Translations under genes and position numbers: made by a program
In this document: one piece after another, positions 36,447-44,749 of the stretch
How positions within the stretch are numbered: position 1 is the first letter of the stretch
Layout of the letters: each line of letters opens with the position of its first letter
Notes under the pieces: generated by a model
What the model saw: only the letters and a program-made list of their open reading frames with translations
The model's database searches: none
What the model was told of the DNA's origin: nothing
Source of the DNA: an uncultured Aquimarina sp.
Lineage (GTDB): Bacteria; Bacteroidota; Bacteroidia; Flavobacteriales; Flavobacteriaceae
DNA: 64,000 bases
Assembly: GCA_947498935.1 (NCBI GenBank)
Contig: CANMMM010000007.1
Coordinates: 124,001-188,000 of the forward strand
Direction: 5' to 3'

Positions 36447-36502
36447 AGTGGTTTACACTTTTTATAATCTGCTAAAAAACGATCTTTTGTATTCACATAA
36501 CA
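36446..36502 (+). repeat. truncated family A element at the DUF3810 stop codon (A6)
   Basis: AAGTGGTTTACACTTTTT follows the stop codon directly, and AAAACGATCTTTTGTATT resembles the element's interior in part. The right end is missing. Confidence 0.5.
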
Positions 36503-36607
36503 CGAATAAAAAATTAACGAATAATTAGCTTTTTTACGCACAAAAACACCTTTTTTGCCATGAATTCTTATTAAAAAAGTTAACTAAATGTAAAAATAAG
36601 CACTTAT

Positions 36608-36714
36608 TTTTTACGGAAAAACCGTAAAAATTGTGTAGTTCAACGAGATTAAAAAACGCTTTATCTAAAAGTTTTGCAATTGTTTTTTCTGCTAATCCTT
36701 TCGTTTTAAATTTG
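36608..36714 (+). promoter_or_regulatory. upstream region of the first small secreted protein gene
   Basis: A perfect inverted repeat (ACGGAAAAACCGT flanked by T5/A5, 36608-36630) is followed by the block TGTGTAGTTCAACGAGATTA and, about 77 bp on, by CTTTCGTTTTAAATTTGTTA with the -7 box TAAATTTG (36707-36714). The same arrangement occurs before the second gene at 37411-37512, so these are probably a regulator site, an unknown conserved block and the promoter. The rest of the 36503-36607 gap holds nothing I recognise. Confidence 0.6.
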
Positions 36715-36750
36715 TTACAGATAAACAAGTAATCTTTAAGCCCCAAAGTT

Positions 36751-37101
36751 ATGAAAGCTATCATCCTTATAACATTCGTTTTATTTTCTTTTTTTCATAC
36801 ACAAGCCCAAGAAGCTAGCATGCCTACTAAAAAAGCGTTGGATATCAAGAATACACAAAACAGTAAAATTGATTATTACAAAGCGCTTATTGCTATTGGT
36901 GACTTTGATGTTGCGATCAAAAACACAAACCAAGCTTCAAAAACTCGTACGAAGTCAGCATTTTACAATTTATTATTAGAAAAAAACAATTTTATGTTTG
37001 TTTGCTTAACCGCTACTGACTCATTAACTACGAGACATCCAAAAGAAAATAAAACGATTTATAAGTCGAATGCTCATAGCACTAGTGCTTTGGTGCCATA
37101 A
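36751..37101 (+). CDS. small secreted protein, twin copy 1
   Basis: The 116-residue product has a signal peptide (MKAIILITFVLFSFFHTQAQ). The mature part has two related units: ALDIKNTQNSKIDYYKALIA and ASKTRTKSAFYNLLLEKN, each with a T-x-(N/T)-(S/K) lead into an aromatic pair and a short helix, and it ends SALVP. The next gene encodes a clear homologue with the same layout and the same SLVP end. I do not recognise the family. Promoter and terminator are its own, so it is monocistronic and controlled in parallel with its twin. Confidence 0.7.
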   Translation: MKAIILITFVLFSFFHTQAQEASMPTKKALDIKNTQNSKIDYYKALIAIGDFDVAIKNTNQASKTRTKSAFYNLLLEKNNFMFVCLTATDSLTTRHPKENKTIYKSNAHSTSALVP

Positions 37102-37137
37102 TGATTATAAGTTAGTTAAGGATTGATTAGTGAGGGA

Positions 37138-37168
37138 GAGGTTGTCTGAAAAGACAGCCTCTTTTTTT
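37138..37168 (+). terminator. terminator of small secreted protein gene 1
   Basis: GAGGTTGTCT and AGACAGCCTC form a stem with a GAAA loop, followed by a run of T. Confidence 0.88.
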
Positions 37169-37410
37169 GTTTCTGCTACAATCATACGTTGTTACAAAAA
37201 CACTCAAATGATCCGTGCCATCCACAGGATACAACACCTAGTACAACACGCTGCTATTATTAGTGATCAATCACCAGACATGCATCTCTGCACAAAAAAA
37301 CATTAACACTTATTAACTTTTATTCTTACAAAACTGACGTAAATGACTGAAAATTGAGTGCAAAAACTTAAAATTCTTACACAAAACACTAAAAACAAGC
37401 ATAAAAAAGT

Positions 37411-37512
37411 ACGGTTTTTCCGTAAAAACTGTGTAGTTCAACGAGATTAAAAACCACTTTGTCCAAAAATTCCCTTTTTGCTTTTTTCTATAACTCTTTC
37501 GTTTTAAATTTG
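37411..37512 (+). promoter_or_regulatory. upstream region of the second small secreted protein gene
   Basis: ACGGTTTTTCCGT (37411-37423), TGTGTAGTTCAACGAGATTA (37430-37449) and CTTTCGTTTTAAATTTGTTA with the -7 box TAAATTTG (37505-37512) repeat the order and spacing seen before the first twin. The hairpin core is the reverse complement of the one at 36613-36625 although the rest is in direct orientation. Between the terminator at 37168 and this region I see nothing I can name. Confidence 0.6.
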
Positions 37513-37549
37513 TTACAGAATCAATTAGTAATCATTAAAGCCCCTAATT

Positions 37550-37885
37550 ATGAAAGCTATTACCCTTATAATCATCGTTTTATTTTCTTCTTCATTTATC
37601 CAAGCACAGGAAAATACTTTTCCTACTAAAAATGCGATAGATATTAAGAAAACACAAAATAGTAAAACTGATTTTTATAAGGAATTAATTGCTACTCATA
37701 ATTTACAGATTACAATCGCTGATACCCATACAGCTTCTGTAACTCGCACAAAAGCGGAGTTCTACAATGAATTGATCTCTAAAAACACTCTAAAACCTAC
37801 AACGGCTTTAGCACATACAACTACTGAGAGAAATACAAATATATACACAGTAAACACCGAAGCTGCTATCAGTTTGGTGCCGTAA
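37550..37885 (+). CDS. small secreted protein, twin copy 2
   Basis: The 111-residue product has a signal peptide (MKAITLIIIVLFSSSFIQAQ) and the same two-unit mature part as copy 1: AIDIKKTQNSKTDFYKELIA and ASVTRTKAEFYNELISKN, then a Thr/Asn-rich stretch and the end AAISLVP. The first 60 residues are strongly alike in the two copies while the C-terminal thirds differ, except for the last four. Function unknown; the size, export and paired genes would suit a secreted signal, a structural peptide or an effector, but none of these is shown. Confidence 0.7.
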   Translation: MKAITLIIIVLFSSSFIQAQENTFPTKNAIDIKKTQNSKTDFYKELIATHNLQITIADTHTASVTRTKAEFYNELISKNTLKPTTALAHTTTERNTNIYTVNTEAAISLVP

Positions 37886-37921
37886 TTAGATTACAAATTA
37901 ATAAGGGTTAATTAGTGAGAG

Positions 37922-37952
37922 AAGATGTCTATTTATAGGCATCTTTTTTTTT
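37922..37952 (+). terminator. terminator of small secreted protein gene 2
   Basis: GATGTCTA and TAGGCATC pair (one G-U) around a short loop, followed by nine T. Confidence 0.8.
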
Positions 37953-38122
37953 GTGTACTACTAGCTTTGCTTGCATTACATAAGGATGAAGTGGTTTTAG
38001 ATTTTTATGAGTTTATAAAACTTCAGAAACAGCAGGGTTGTTAAAAAACTATTAATTAAAAAATTCTTTTCGTGTGCAAAAAGTATCTTTAAACACTTAT
38101 CAACTAAACTATACTAACTCAA

Positions 38123-41098
38123 ATGAAAAAGATTTTGGTATCTCTATGTTTGCTGTGCATAACCATCAGCATACATGCGCAAGAATATTTTCCAAAAAAT
38201 GATGGGGTAAAAACGTCAAATACCAATTATACGGTTTTTAAAAACGCGACTATCCATACGTCTCCTACTACCACTATAGCTAATGGTACATTGATCATCC
38301 AACAAGGAAAAATCACAGCAGTCGGAACTACAGTTTCTATTCCTCCTAATAGTACGATCATAGATTTAAAAGGGAAACATATCTATGCTTCTTTTATAGA
38401 TTTATATACAAGCTTTGGGATCACTCTCCCTAAAAACAAGTTTTCTAACCCCTATGGTGGCAACCCACAATACCACGCTAGTAGAGAGGGGTATTACTGG
38501 AATGATCATATACGACCAGAAACAGACGCTTTAACTGATTTTAAATACAATACTAAAAAAGCAGATGCTCTGATCAAAGAAGGCTTTGGGGTAGTGAATA
38601 CACATGTACCAGATGGCATAGCCAGAGGTACTGGATTATTAGTAGCGCTCAATAATAAAGGGACTCGTGGAGATCGCTTAATTAGTGAACAGTCTGGACA
38701 GTTTTTTTCCTTTACTAAAAGTTCAAAAAGCAAGCAATTATACCCTACTTCACTCATGGGATCCATTGCACTTCTGCGCCAAATGCATTATGATGCAGAC
38801 TGGTATGCACAAGGGAATGCTAGCACGAAAGACCTATCACTAGAAGCATTGAATGCCCACAAAAAATTGCCTCAATTCTTTGAGGCTGGAAGTAGGATCG
38901 ATGGATTTAGAGCTGATAAAATTGGAGATGAGTTTGGCATTCAATATACTATTATTGGTGGAGGTGATGAATACGCACGAATGGAGCAAGTAGTTGCTAC
39001 CAATGCTACATATATCCTACCGATTCACTTTCCTGCAGCATATGATATGACAGATCCTTATATGGCTAATTTGGTATCACTCGCAGATATGAGGCATTGG
39101 AACCAAGCACCTAGTAATCCTGCTACACTTGCAAAAAAAAATGTAGCATTCGCGCTAACTACGCATCAATTAAAAAAAGTGAGTGATTTCACAACCCATC
39201 TAAAAAAAGCAATTCGATACGGACTTTCTACAGCCGATGCTTTAGCTGCTCTGACGACCATTCCTGCCAAAATCCTAAAAAAAGAAGCATTACTAGGTCG
39301 CTTACAAAAAGGAGCGTATGCTAATTTTTTGATCACTAGCGATGAGTTGTTTAAAGAAGGGACTATCCTATATGAAAATTGGGTACAAGGACATAAAAAC
39401 AGTATCCATGAACTTGATCAAACAGCCATTAATGGCACCTATGATTTAACGATTGGAGATACTACATACCAGCTGTCTATTACTGGAAAACCTACCAAAC
39501 CTGTAGCTACAATAAAACTAGGAGACACTACTATCGGCAATACGCTTAGTTATAAAAATGATTGGGTTTCTATGATTCTTAGGGATCCAGATACTACTAA
39601 AACTACGTATACTAGAATTGTAACTTCTATAGCTGATAATGCTAAAAATTGGAAAGGTACTGCTACACTCTCTGATGGTTCTACAACAGGTTTTACTGCT
39701 ACTTTTAAAAAAGGTAACGACACCAAGAAACAAGAAGAAAAAGAAAAAAAACAAACTGTCGTTTACCCTGTTACGTATCCTAATATCGCTTATGGTACCA
39801 CTCAATTACCAACAGCTACACATACGCTTTTTAAAAATGCTACTGTTTGGACGAATGAATCCTCAGGGATTTTAGAAGCCATGGATGTACGTGTTAAAGC
39901 TGGAAAAATAGTAGAAATTGGCAAAAACCTAGCGACCAGCAATGCTACTGTTATCGATGCTACAGGAAAACATCTTACAGCCGGTATTATTGATGAACAT
40001 TCACATATCGCCGCAGCAGCTATTAATGAAGCAGGGCACAACTCTTCTGCCGAGGTAACGATCGAAGATGTAATCACACCAGATGATATTAACATCTATC
40101 GCAACCTTGCCGGTGGTGTTACTTCTATACAGATACTACATGGGTCTGCTAATCCAATAGGAGGACGTTCTGCAATCCTAAAATTAAAATGGGGAGAAAG
40201 TGCTGATCAGTTACTCTACCCCAACAGTCCTAAGTTTATCAAGTTTGCCTTAGGAGAAAATGTAAAACAAAGTAACTGGCCTAGTTATTCGCGATTTCCA
40301 CAATCGCGAATGGGAGTAGAACAAGTATATGTCGATTACTTTACACGTGCGCAAGCGTATGAAAAATTGAAAAAAAGTGGCAAACCCTATCGAAAAGATA
40401 CCGAAATGGAAACACTGGTAGAGGTGCTCAATAACGAACGCTACATTAGCTGTCACTCCTATGTACAGAGTGAGATTAATATGCTCATGAAACTTACGGA
40501 GCGTTTCGGTTTTAGAGTCAACACCTTTACACATATATTAGAGGGGTATAAAGTAGCTGATAAAATGGCGGCTCACGGCGTTGGTGGCTCTACTTTTTCT
40601 GATTGGTGGGCGTATAAGTATGAGGTAAATGATGCAATCCCTTATAATGCTGCAATTATGCATAGACAAGGGGTAACTGTAGCTATTAATAGTGATGATA
40701 ATGAAATGGCTAGAAGACTGAACCAAGAAGCTGCAAAATCTGTAAAATACGGAAATATTAGCGAAGAAGAAGCTTGGAAATTCGTAACACTGAACCCTGC
40801 TAAACTGCTGCATATCGATGATCGTGTAGGAAGTATTAAAGAAGGTAAAGACGCTGATCTTGTATTGTGGTCCACCCACCCGCTTTCGATCTATGCCAAG
40901 GCCGAAAAAACGATGATCGATGGCGCTATATATTTTGATATAGTCAAAGACAAAGCTGCTAGAAAAGCGATTCAAAAGGAGAAAAATGAACTCATACAGT
41001 TAATGATTCAAGATAAAAATAAAGGCCTCAAAACACAGACACCTAAGAAAAAAGAAAAACAACACTTTCACTGCGATACCGTAGAAAGTATTCATTAA
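38123..41098 (+). CDS. double-domain amidohydrolase, exported
   Basis: The 991-residue protein has a signal peptide (MKKILVSLCLLCITISIHAQ) and two amidohydrolase-like halves. The first (about 30-430) has lost the metal His-x-His: the position reads FIDLYTSFG. The second (about 570-960) keeps EHSHIA, the His region ISCHSYVQSE, NTFTHILEGYK and the Asp in INSDDNEMARR, so it should be the active half. Substrate is unknown; relatives include imidazolonepropionase- and dihydroorotase-like enzymes. It is followed after 64 bp by a second amidohydrolase-like gene, a pair common in flavobacteria. Confidence 0.88.
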   Translation: MKKILVSLCLLCITISIHAQEYFPKNDGVKTSNTNYTVFKNATIHTSPTTTIANGTLIIQQGKITAVGTTVSIPPNSTIIDLKGKHIYASFIDLYTSFGITLPKNKFSNPYGGNPQYHASREGYYWNDHIRPETDALTDFKYNTKKADALIKEGFGVVNTHVPDGIARGTGLLVALNNKGTRGDRLISEQSGQFFSFTKSSKSKQLYPTSLMGSIALLRQMHYDADWYAQGNASTKDLSLEALNAHKKLPQFFEAGSRIDGFRADKIGDEFGIQYTIIGGGDEYARMEQVVATNATYILPIHFPAAYDMTDPYMANLVSLADMRHWNQAPSNPATLAKKNVAFALTTHQLKKVSDFTTHLKKAIRYGLSTADALAALTTIPAKILKKEALLGRLQKGAYANFLITSDELFKEGTILYENWVQGHKNSIHELDQTAINGTYDLTIGDTTYQLSITGKPTKPVATIKLGDTTIGNTLSYKNDWVSMILRDPDTTKTTYTRIVTSIADNAKNWKGTATLSDGSTTGFTATFKKGNDTKKQEEKEKKQTVVYPVTYPNIAYGTTQLPTATHTLFKNATVWTNESSGILEAMDVRVKAGKIVEIGKNLATSNATVIDATGKHLTAGIIDEHSHIAAAAINEAGHNSSAEVTIEDVITPDDINIYRNLAGGVTSIQILHGSANPIGGRSAILKLKWGESADQLLYPNSPKFIKFALGENVKQSNWPSYSRFPQSRMGVEQVYVDYFTRAQAYEKLKKSGKPYRKDTEMETLVEVLNNERYISCHSYVQSEINMLMKLTERFGFRVNTFTHILEGYKVADKMAAHGVGGSTFSDWWAYKYEVNDAIPYNAAIMHRQGVTVAINSDDNEMARRLNQEAAKSVKYGNISEEEAWKFVTLNPAKLLHIDDRVGSIKEGKDADLVLWSTHPLSIYAKAEKTMIDGAIYFDIVKDKAARKAIQKEKNELIQLMIQDKNKGLKTQTPKKKEKQHFHCDTVESIH

Positions 41099-41162
41099 TC
41101 CATACCATTACTAGTCGTAAGTGTTCGGCCTAATCATACACTTACTTATAATTTATAAACAC

Positions 41163-42482
41163 ATGAAAAAAAGGAATTCTATATATAGCATATTGGTGTT
41201 ATTTTGTTGCCTATATCTCAATGCGCAACAGACACCCGCTCCTAATCAAACAACTGCTATTACTATCACAGGGGCTACTGCCCATATTGGTGATGGTAGC
41301 ATCATAGCAAACAGCGTCTTAATTTTTGAAAATGGAAAAATTACGACCATAGCATCGGCAGATGCTACAATTACTCCAAAAGGCACTCATATTGATGCTA
41401 CAGGGAAACATATATATCCTGGTTTTATAGCACCTAACACAACATTAGGCTTAGTAGAGATCGAAGCTGTACGTGCTACAGATGACGATAGCGAAATCGG
41501 AATGTACAATCCGCATATCCGTAGTATCATAGCCTATAATACCGAAAGTAAAATCGTAGAAAGTATGCGCCCTAATGGGGTATTGATCGCTCAAATAACC
41601 CCTAGAGGTGGACGCATCTCTGGAACTTCATCTATCGTACAGTTAGATGCTTGGAATTGGGAAGATGCTGCTCTAAGAATAGATGATGGCATTCATATCA
41701 ATTGGCCTAGCCCCTTTAAGCAAGGGCATTGGTGGATGGGAGAGGCTCCTGGCTTTACTCCTAATAAGGAATACAGCAAACAAGTAACTGCTCTTAAAGA
41801 ATATATTACACAAGCCAAGGCATCTATAGCTAGCAAAAAAGACCCAAAACATATTCCGCATATGGCTATGAAAGGACTTTTTGACCAATCACAAACACTC
41901 TTTATACAGGTAGCTAGTGAAAAAGCAATTGTGGATGTTGTATCTTTTGTAAAAGAAAACACATTTCAAAAAGTAGTTCTGATAGGTGCTTATGAAGGCT
42001 ATAAAGTAGCTGATTTGCTACAAAAAAATCATATCGCAGTTTTAACAGATAGAACACATTCCACTCCTTTTAATGAAGATGATGATTACGATCAACCGTA
42101 TAAAAACGCAAAACTTCTGGTAGAAGCTGGGGTACTTGTAGGGCTACAAAACAGCGGGCAAATGGAACGTGCTAATACACGAAACCTTCCTTTTCAAGCA
42201 GGTACAGTAGCTGCACAAGGTATGGACACAGAAAAAGCATTACAGCTTATTACAGGAAACAACGCAAAGATTCTAGGAATAGACAATCTTACAGGAACGC
42301 TAGCTGTAGGCAAGGATGCTACTTTATTTATTAGCATCGGAGATGCATTAGATATGCGTACCAACCAATTAGAACATGCCTTTATACAAGGACGTGCTAT
42401 TAGTTTAAAAAGTCATCAAACTAAACTATGGAAGCGCTACGCTAAAAAGTATACACAACACACAGGTACTCCTAAACAATAG
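41163..42482 (+). CDS. amidohydrolase-like protein lacking the metal HxH motif
   Basis: The 439-residue exported protein (signal MKKRNSIYSILVLFCCLYLNAQ) has the amidohydrolase fold pattern, including a typical C-terminal TGTLAVGKDATLFI block, but where the HxH metal motif should be it reads YPGFIAPNTTLG. It therefore resembles the first half of the upstream protein and is probably a non-catalytic partner or structural subunit. I start at the ATG at 41163 since the track start adds a second hydrophobic stretch before the signal peptide. Confidence 0.85.
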   Translation: MKKRNSIYSILVLFCCLYLNAQQTPAPNQTTAITITGATAHIGDGSIIANSVLIFENGKITTIASADATITPKGTHIDATGKHIYPGFIAPNTTLGLVEIEAVRATDDDSEIGMYNPHIRSIIAYNTESKIVESMRPNGVLIAQITPRGGRISGTSSIVQLDAWNWEDAALRIDDGIHINWPSPFKQGHWWMGEAPGFTPNKEYSKQVTALKEYITQAKASIASKKDPKHIPHMAMKGLFDQSQTLFIQVASEKAIVDVVSFVKENTFQKVVLIGAYEGYKVADLLQKNHIAVLTDRTHSTPFNEDDDYDQPYKNAKLLVEAGVLVGLQNSGQMERANTRNLPFQAGTVAAQGMDTEKALQLITGNNAKILGIDNLTGTLAVGKDATLFISIGDALDMRTNQLEHAFIQGRAISLKSHQTKLWKRYAKKYTQHTGTPKQ

Positions 42483-42601
42483 CATCTTCTGACAGTAACA
42501 TTAAATCCATCAAAACGCAGCGTACAATACCGATAAAAACAATAATTGGTTTATGCTGCGTTTAGGATATAATATCATAGAAGATAAACTTCTTAACTTT
42601 A

Positions 42602-42650
42602 AAATAGTTTACACTTTTTCGATTTTAGCGAAAAACAAGGATTTTGTAAT
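42602..42650 (+). repeat. remnant of an older family A element
   Basis: AAATAGTTTACACTTTTTCG and TTTTAGCGAAAAACAAGG are a diverged left end of family A, broken by the complete copy A7 that follows. TTGCATAGCAACGCTA after A7 could be its continuation. Confidence 0.55.
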
Positions 42651-42651
42651 T

Positions 42652-42813
42652 GAAGTGGTTTAAACTTTTTTGATTTCAGCGAAAAACCAAGATTTTGTGA
42701 TCAAATACAGTGATTTTTTAGTTGCATAGCAGCGCTACGGAACTCAAAAACCGCAAAATTTGAGTGCAAAAGATCGTTTTTATAGCAAATTGAAAAAAGT
42801 TTAAACCACTTCA
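42652..42813 (+). repeat. family A inverted-repeat element (copy A7)
   Basis: This is a full-length and little-changed copy with perfect 20-bp ends GAAGTGGTTTAAACTTTTTT and AAAAAAGTTTAAACCACTTC. It ends 13 bp before the stop codon of the minus-strand C1q-like gene. Confidence 0.93.
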
Positions 42814-42826
42814 TTGCATAGCAACG

Positions 42827-43498
42827 CTATATCTTGGTAATTCCTATGTTTACATAACGTGCACTTAATGCATTTCCATTATTATTCAACACATATCGTA
42901 TTGTAACCACATCGTTTGCTTGTAGATTATACATCAATGTACCACTACCTCCCCACCAATCTGTACCAGGCAATGTAGCAAAACCTCTAGTGAGATACCC
43001 GATTAGTCCACCATTAACGAATGCCCCTAAGATATACTTCGTGGTTCCCGATGGCATATTATTGGTAGATAAACTTGCTGATATCATATATACCCCATCC
43101 GTCAGAACACGAATAGCGCCATTGCTCACCACCGTAAATGTACTTCCTGTATTAACTTGTGTATGAGAAGCATTTAGTGGAAAATCAAAATAGGTATTTG
43201 TAGCATTAGGTAATAAGGTGTTATTACCTGTCCCAAGCCTATTGAGTACTATAGTCCTACTGATATCTACTGATAATTTTTGCCAAATCGTTCCATCAAA
43301 TTGATACATTGCTAGCTCATCAGTATCGTACACAATAGAACCTTGTTCTATAGTAGCGACAGGAATAGCATTTCTCTCGACTGTAGTGATTTTTGGCACG
43401 CCCATCAATGCATCTGCATCTACCTGAGTATACCCAAAAGAATACAACAGCACTATACATACACTACACAATAGATAGTCTCGGATCACAATACTCAT
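42827..43498 (-). CDS. exported protein with C1q/TNF-like domain
   Basis: The 223-residue product starts with a hydrophobic export segment (about 8-24, YLLCSVCIVLLYSFGYTQ) and a short linker with the flavobacterial pattern AIPVATIEQGSIVYDTDE...YQFDGTIWQ. The C-terminal 135 residues look like a C1q/TNF beta-sandwich: FDFPLN, GVYMISASLS, YILGAFVNGG, YNLQANDVVTIRYV. Such domains form trimers and bind partners at the surface. No neighbour indicates a role. Confidence 0.65.
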   Translation of the reverse strand: MSIVIRDYLLCSVCIVLLYSFGYTQVDADALMGVPKITTVERNAIPVATIEQGSIVYDTDELAMYQFDGTIWQKLSVDISRTIVLNRLGTGNNTLLPNATNTYFDFPLNASHTQVNTGSTFTVVSNGAIRVLTDGVYMISASLSTNNMPSGTTKYILGAFVNGGLIGYLTRGFATLPGTDWWGGSGTLMYNLQANDVVTIRYVLNNNGNALSARYVNIGITKI

Positions 43499-43918
43499 AA
43501 TTTTTTCTCTTTTATACTTTTATATTAAATATAAACTAAAATTTAGTATTCTATGTACTAAAAATGAATGCATCAAAAAAAACGCAAACGTATAGTATAT
43601 TCAAAAACAAAAGATTAGCAACAGTATTCTTTTTTTTGTTGCTAGAAACTTCCTATATTGTATACTTTAAAACCATCGTATCCATTTGTTATGATTCCTT
43701 CGTTTGTCTGAAGTACACGCTTTTATCTGTGAAGAATTTATATTTCAAAAAATAATAAAACACTATCACAATATAACCACTACTTATCATACATACATTG
43801 AATACTACATATAGTTATCCGATACAATCAATGGATGAAACAACCTATAACACGCTTTAAAATTACATTTAAAGTAATGCTATAGCGAGTTTCATGTGAA
43901 TACTAAAACAACACACAC
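43499..43918. other. intergenic region without a supported gene
   Basis: This is AT-rich sequence between divergent genes. It holds one 63-codon plus-strand ORF (43564-43755) that has neither a recognisable motif nor a clear ribosome site, and I see no repeat of the A, B or C families. It should contain promoters for both flanking genes, but I cannot fix them. Confidence 0.5.
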
Positions 43919-44560
43919 ATGAAACACTTACTCTTATTACTACTTTTTGGGGTTTCTGTAGCTTTCGCACAGCAGAAAACAACAAATTACATGAATGAAA
44001 ATCTACAACCAATATCTAAAACGGAATTTGATCAAGCATCACAATTTAGTGGAGAATACTTAAAACTACAGTTCGAAGAAGATACGATAATTACTTGTAT
44101 TCGTATTAAAAGAAAGGAAACTGGCACCATTAGTAAATCACAAGTCAATGCGATTAAATCAGGGCTTGCTCAACAAGGTGATATTAGCTTTAAAGACAAT
44201 GCGATTCTAGTCATTAACTACGTACCAGGACTCAACCCCTATGATAAATCTGAGGAAATTAATTACTACCAAAGTACGCATTTTAAGAAGTACTTTCGAT
44301 CCTTAAAAAAGTTCAATAACGTACAACAGTTTTTTGTGCATAAGTTACACGAAGATAGTGTACAGAAAGAAAGTGATCTTATTTGGCACAGTGATTACAA
44401 TAGATTGCTAGAGCATACTTTTTTTAAAGCACCACTCTACCAAGGTAGTTTTGTAATTATAGATGCTGCTGGGCATTATTATTGTTACAGAGGTGAGTAC
44501 GCTAATAGTGATATTATCAATGTATTACAGAACAAGGAAGTTTTCTTTAAAGCACTGTAA
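43919..44560 (+). CDS. hypothetical exported protein
   Basis: The 213-residue product has a signal peptide (MKHLLLLLLFGVSVAFAQ) and a soluble body that I do not recognise. Phrases such as KYFRSLKKFNNVQQFFVHKL and GSFVIIDAAGHYYCYRGEY suggest a mixed alpha/beta fold, the latter resembling a thioredoxin-like late strand, but the Cys pair is absent. It stands alone between two unrelated genes. Confidence 0.65.
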   Translation: MKHLLLLLLFGVSVAFAQQKTTNYMNENLQPISKTEFDQASQFSGEYLKLQFEEDTIITCIRIKRKETGTISKSQVNAIKSGLAQQGDISFKDNAILVINYVPGLNPYDKSEEINYYQSTHFKKYFRSLKKFNNVQQFFVHKLHEDSVQKESDLIWHSDYNRLLEHTFFKAPLYQGSFVIIDAAGHYYCYRGEYANSDIINVLQNKEVFFKAL

Positions 44561-44749
44561 AATTTAAACTGCAATTAAGAACACCTTTAAAACATGTAAA
44601 ACACTCTTACACAGCTTGTAAGTTAGAACAATTATCTGGCTAAATACTTCCTATATTGTGCTGTGCTGTCTCTTAAAAAGCAATAGTAGGATTTTGCTAT
44701 TTATTATTTGAGGGATTTTCTAAAAATAGAATAACCACATAAAACATTC

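Noticed and set aside
36534-36764. Minus-strand ORF of 76 codons
   Set aside because: It covers the duplicated promoter region of the small secreted protein gene and has biased Phe/Lys/Asn composition typical of AT-rich non-coding DNA.
42513-42563. Terminator after the second amidohydrolase gene (AAACGCAGC / GCTGCGTTT)
   Set aside because: The stem is 9 bp but the loop is 33 bases and no T run follows closely, so the support is too weak for a feature.
43564-43755. 63-codon ORF MNASKKTQTYSIF as a small membrane protein
   Set aside because: No ribosome site or conserved motif is clear, the region is very AT-rich, and such ORFs are expected by chance.
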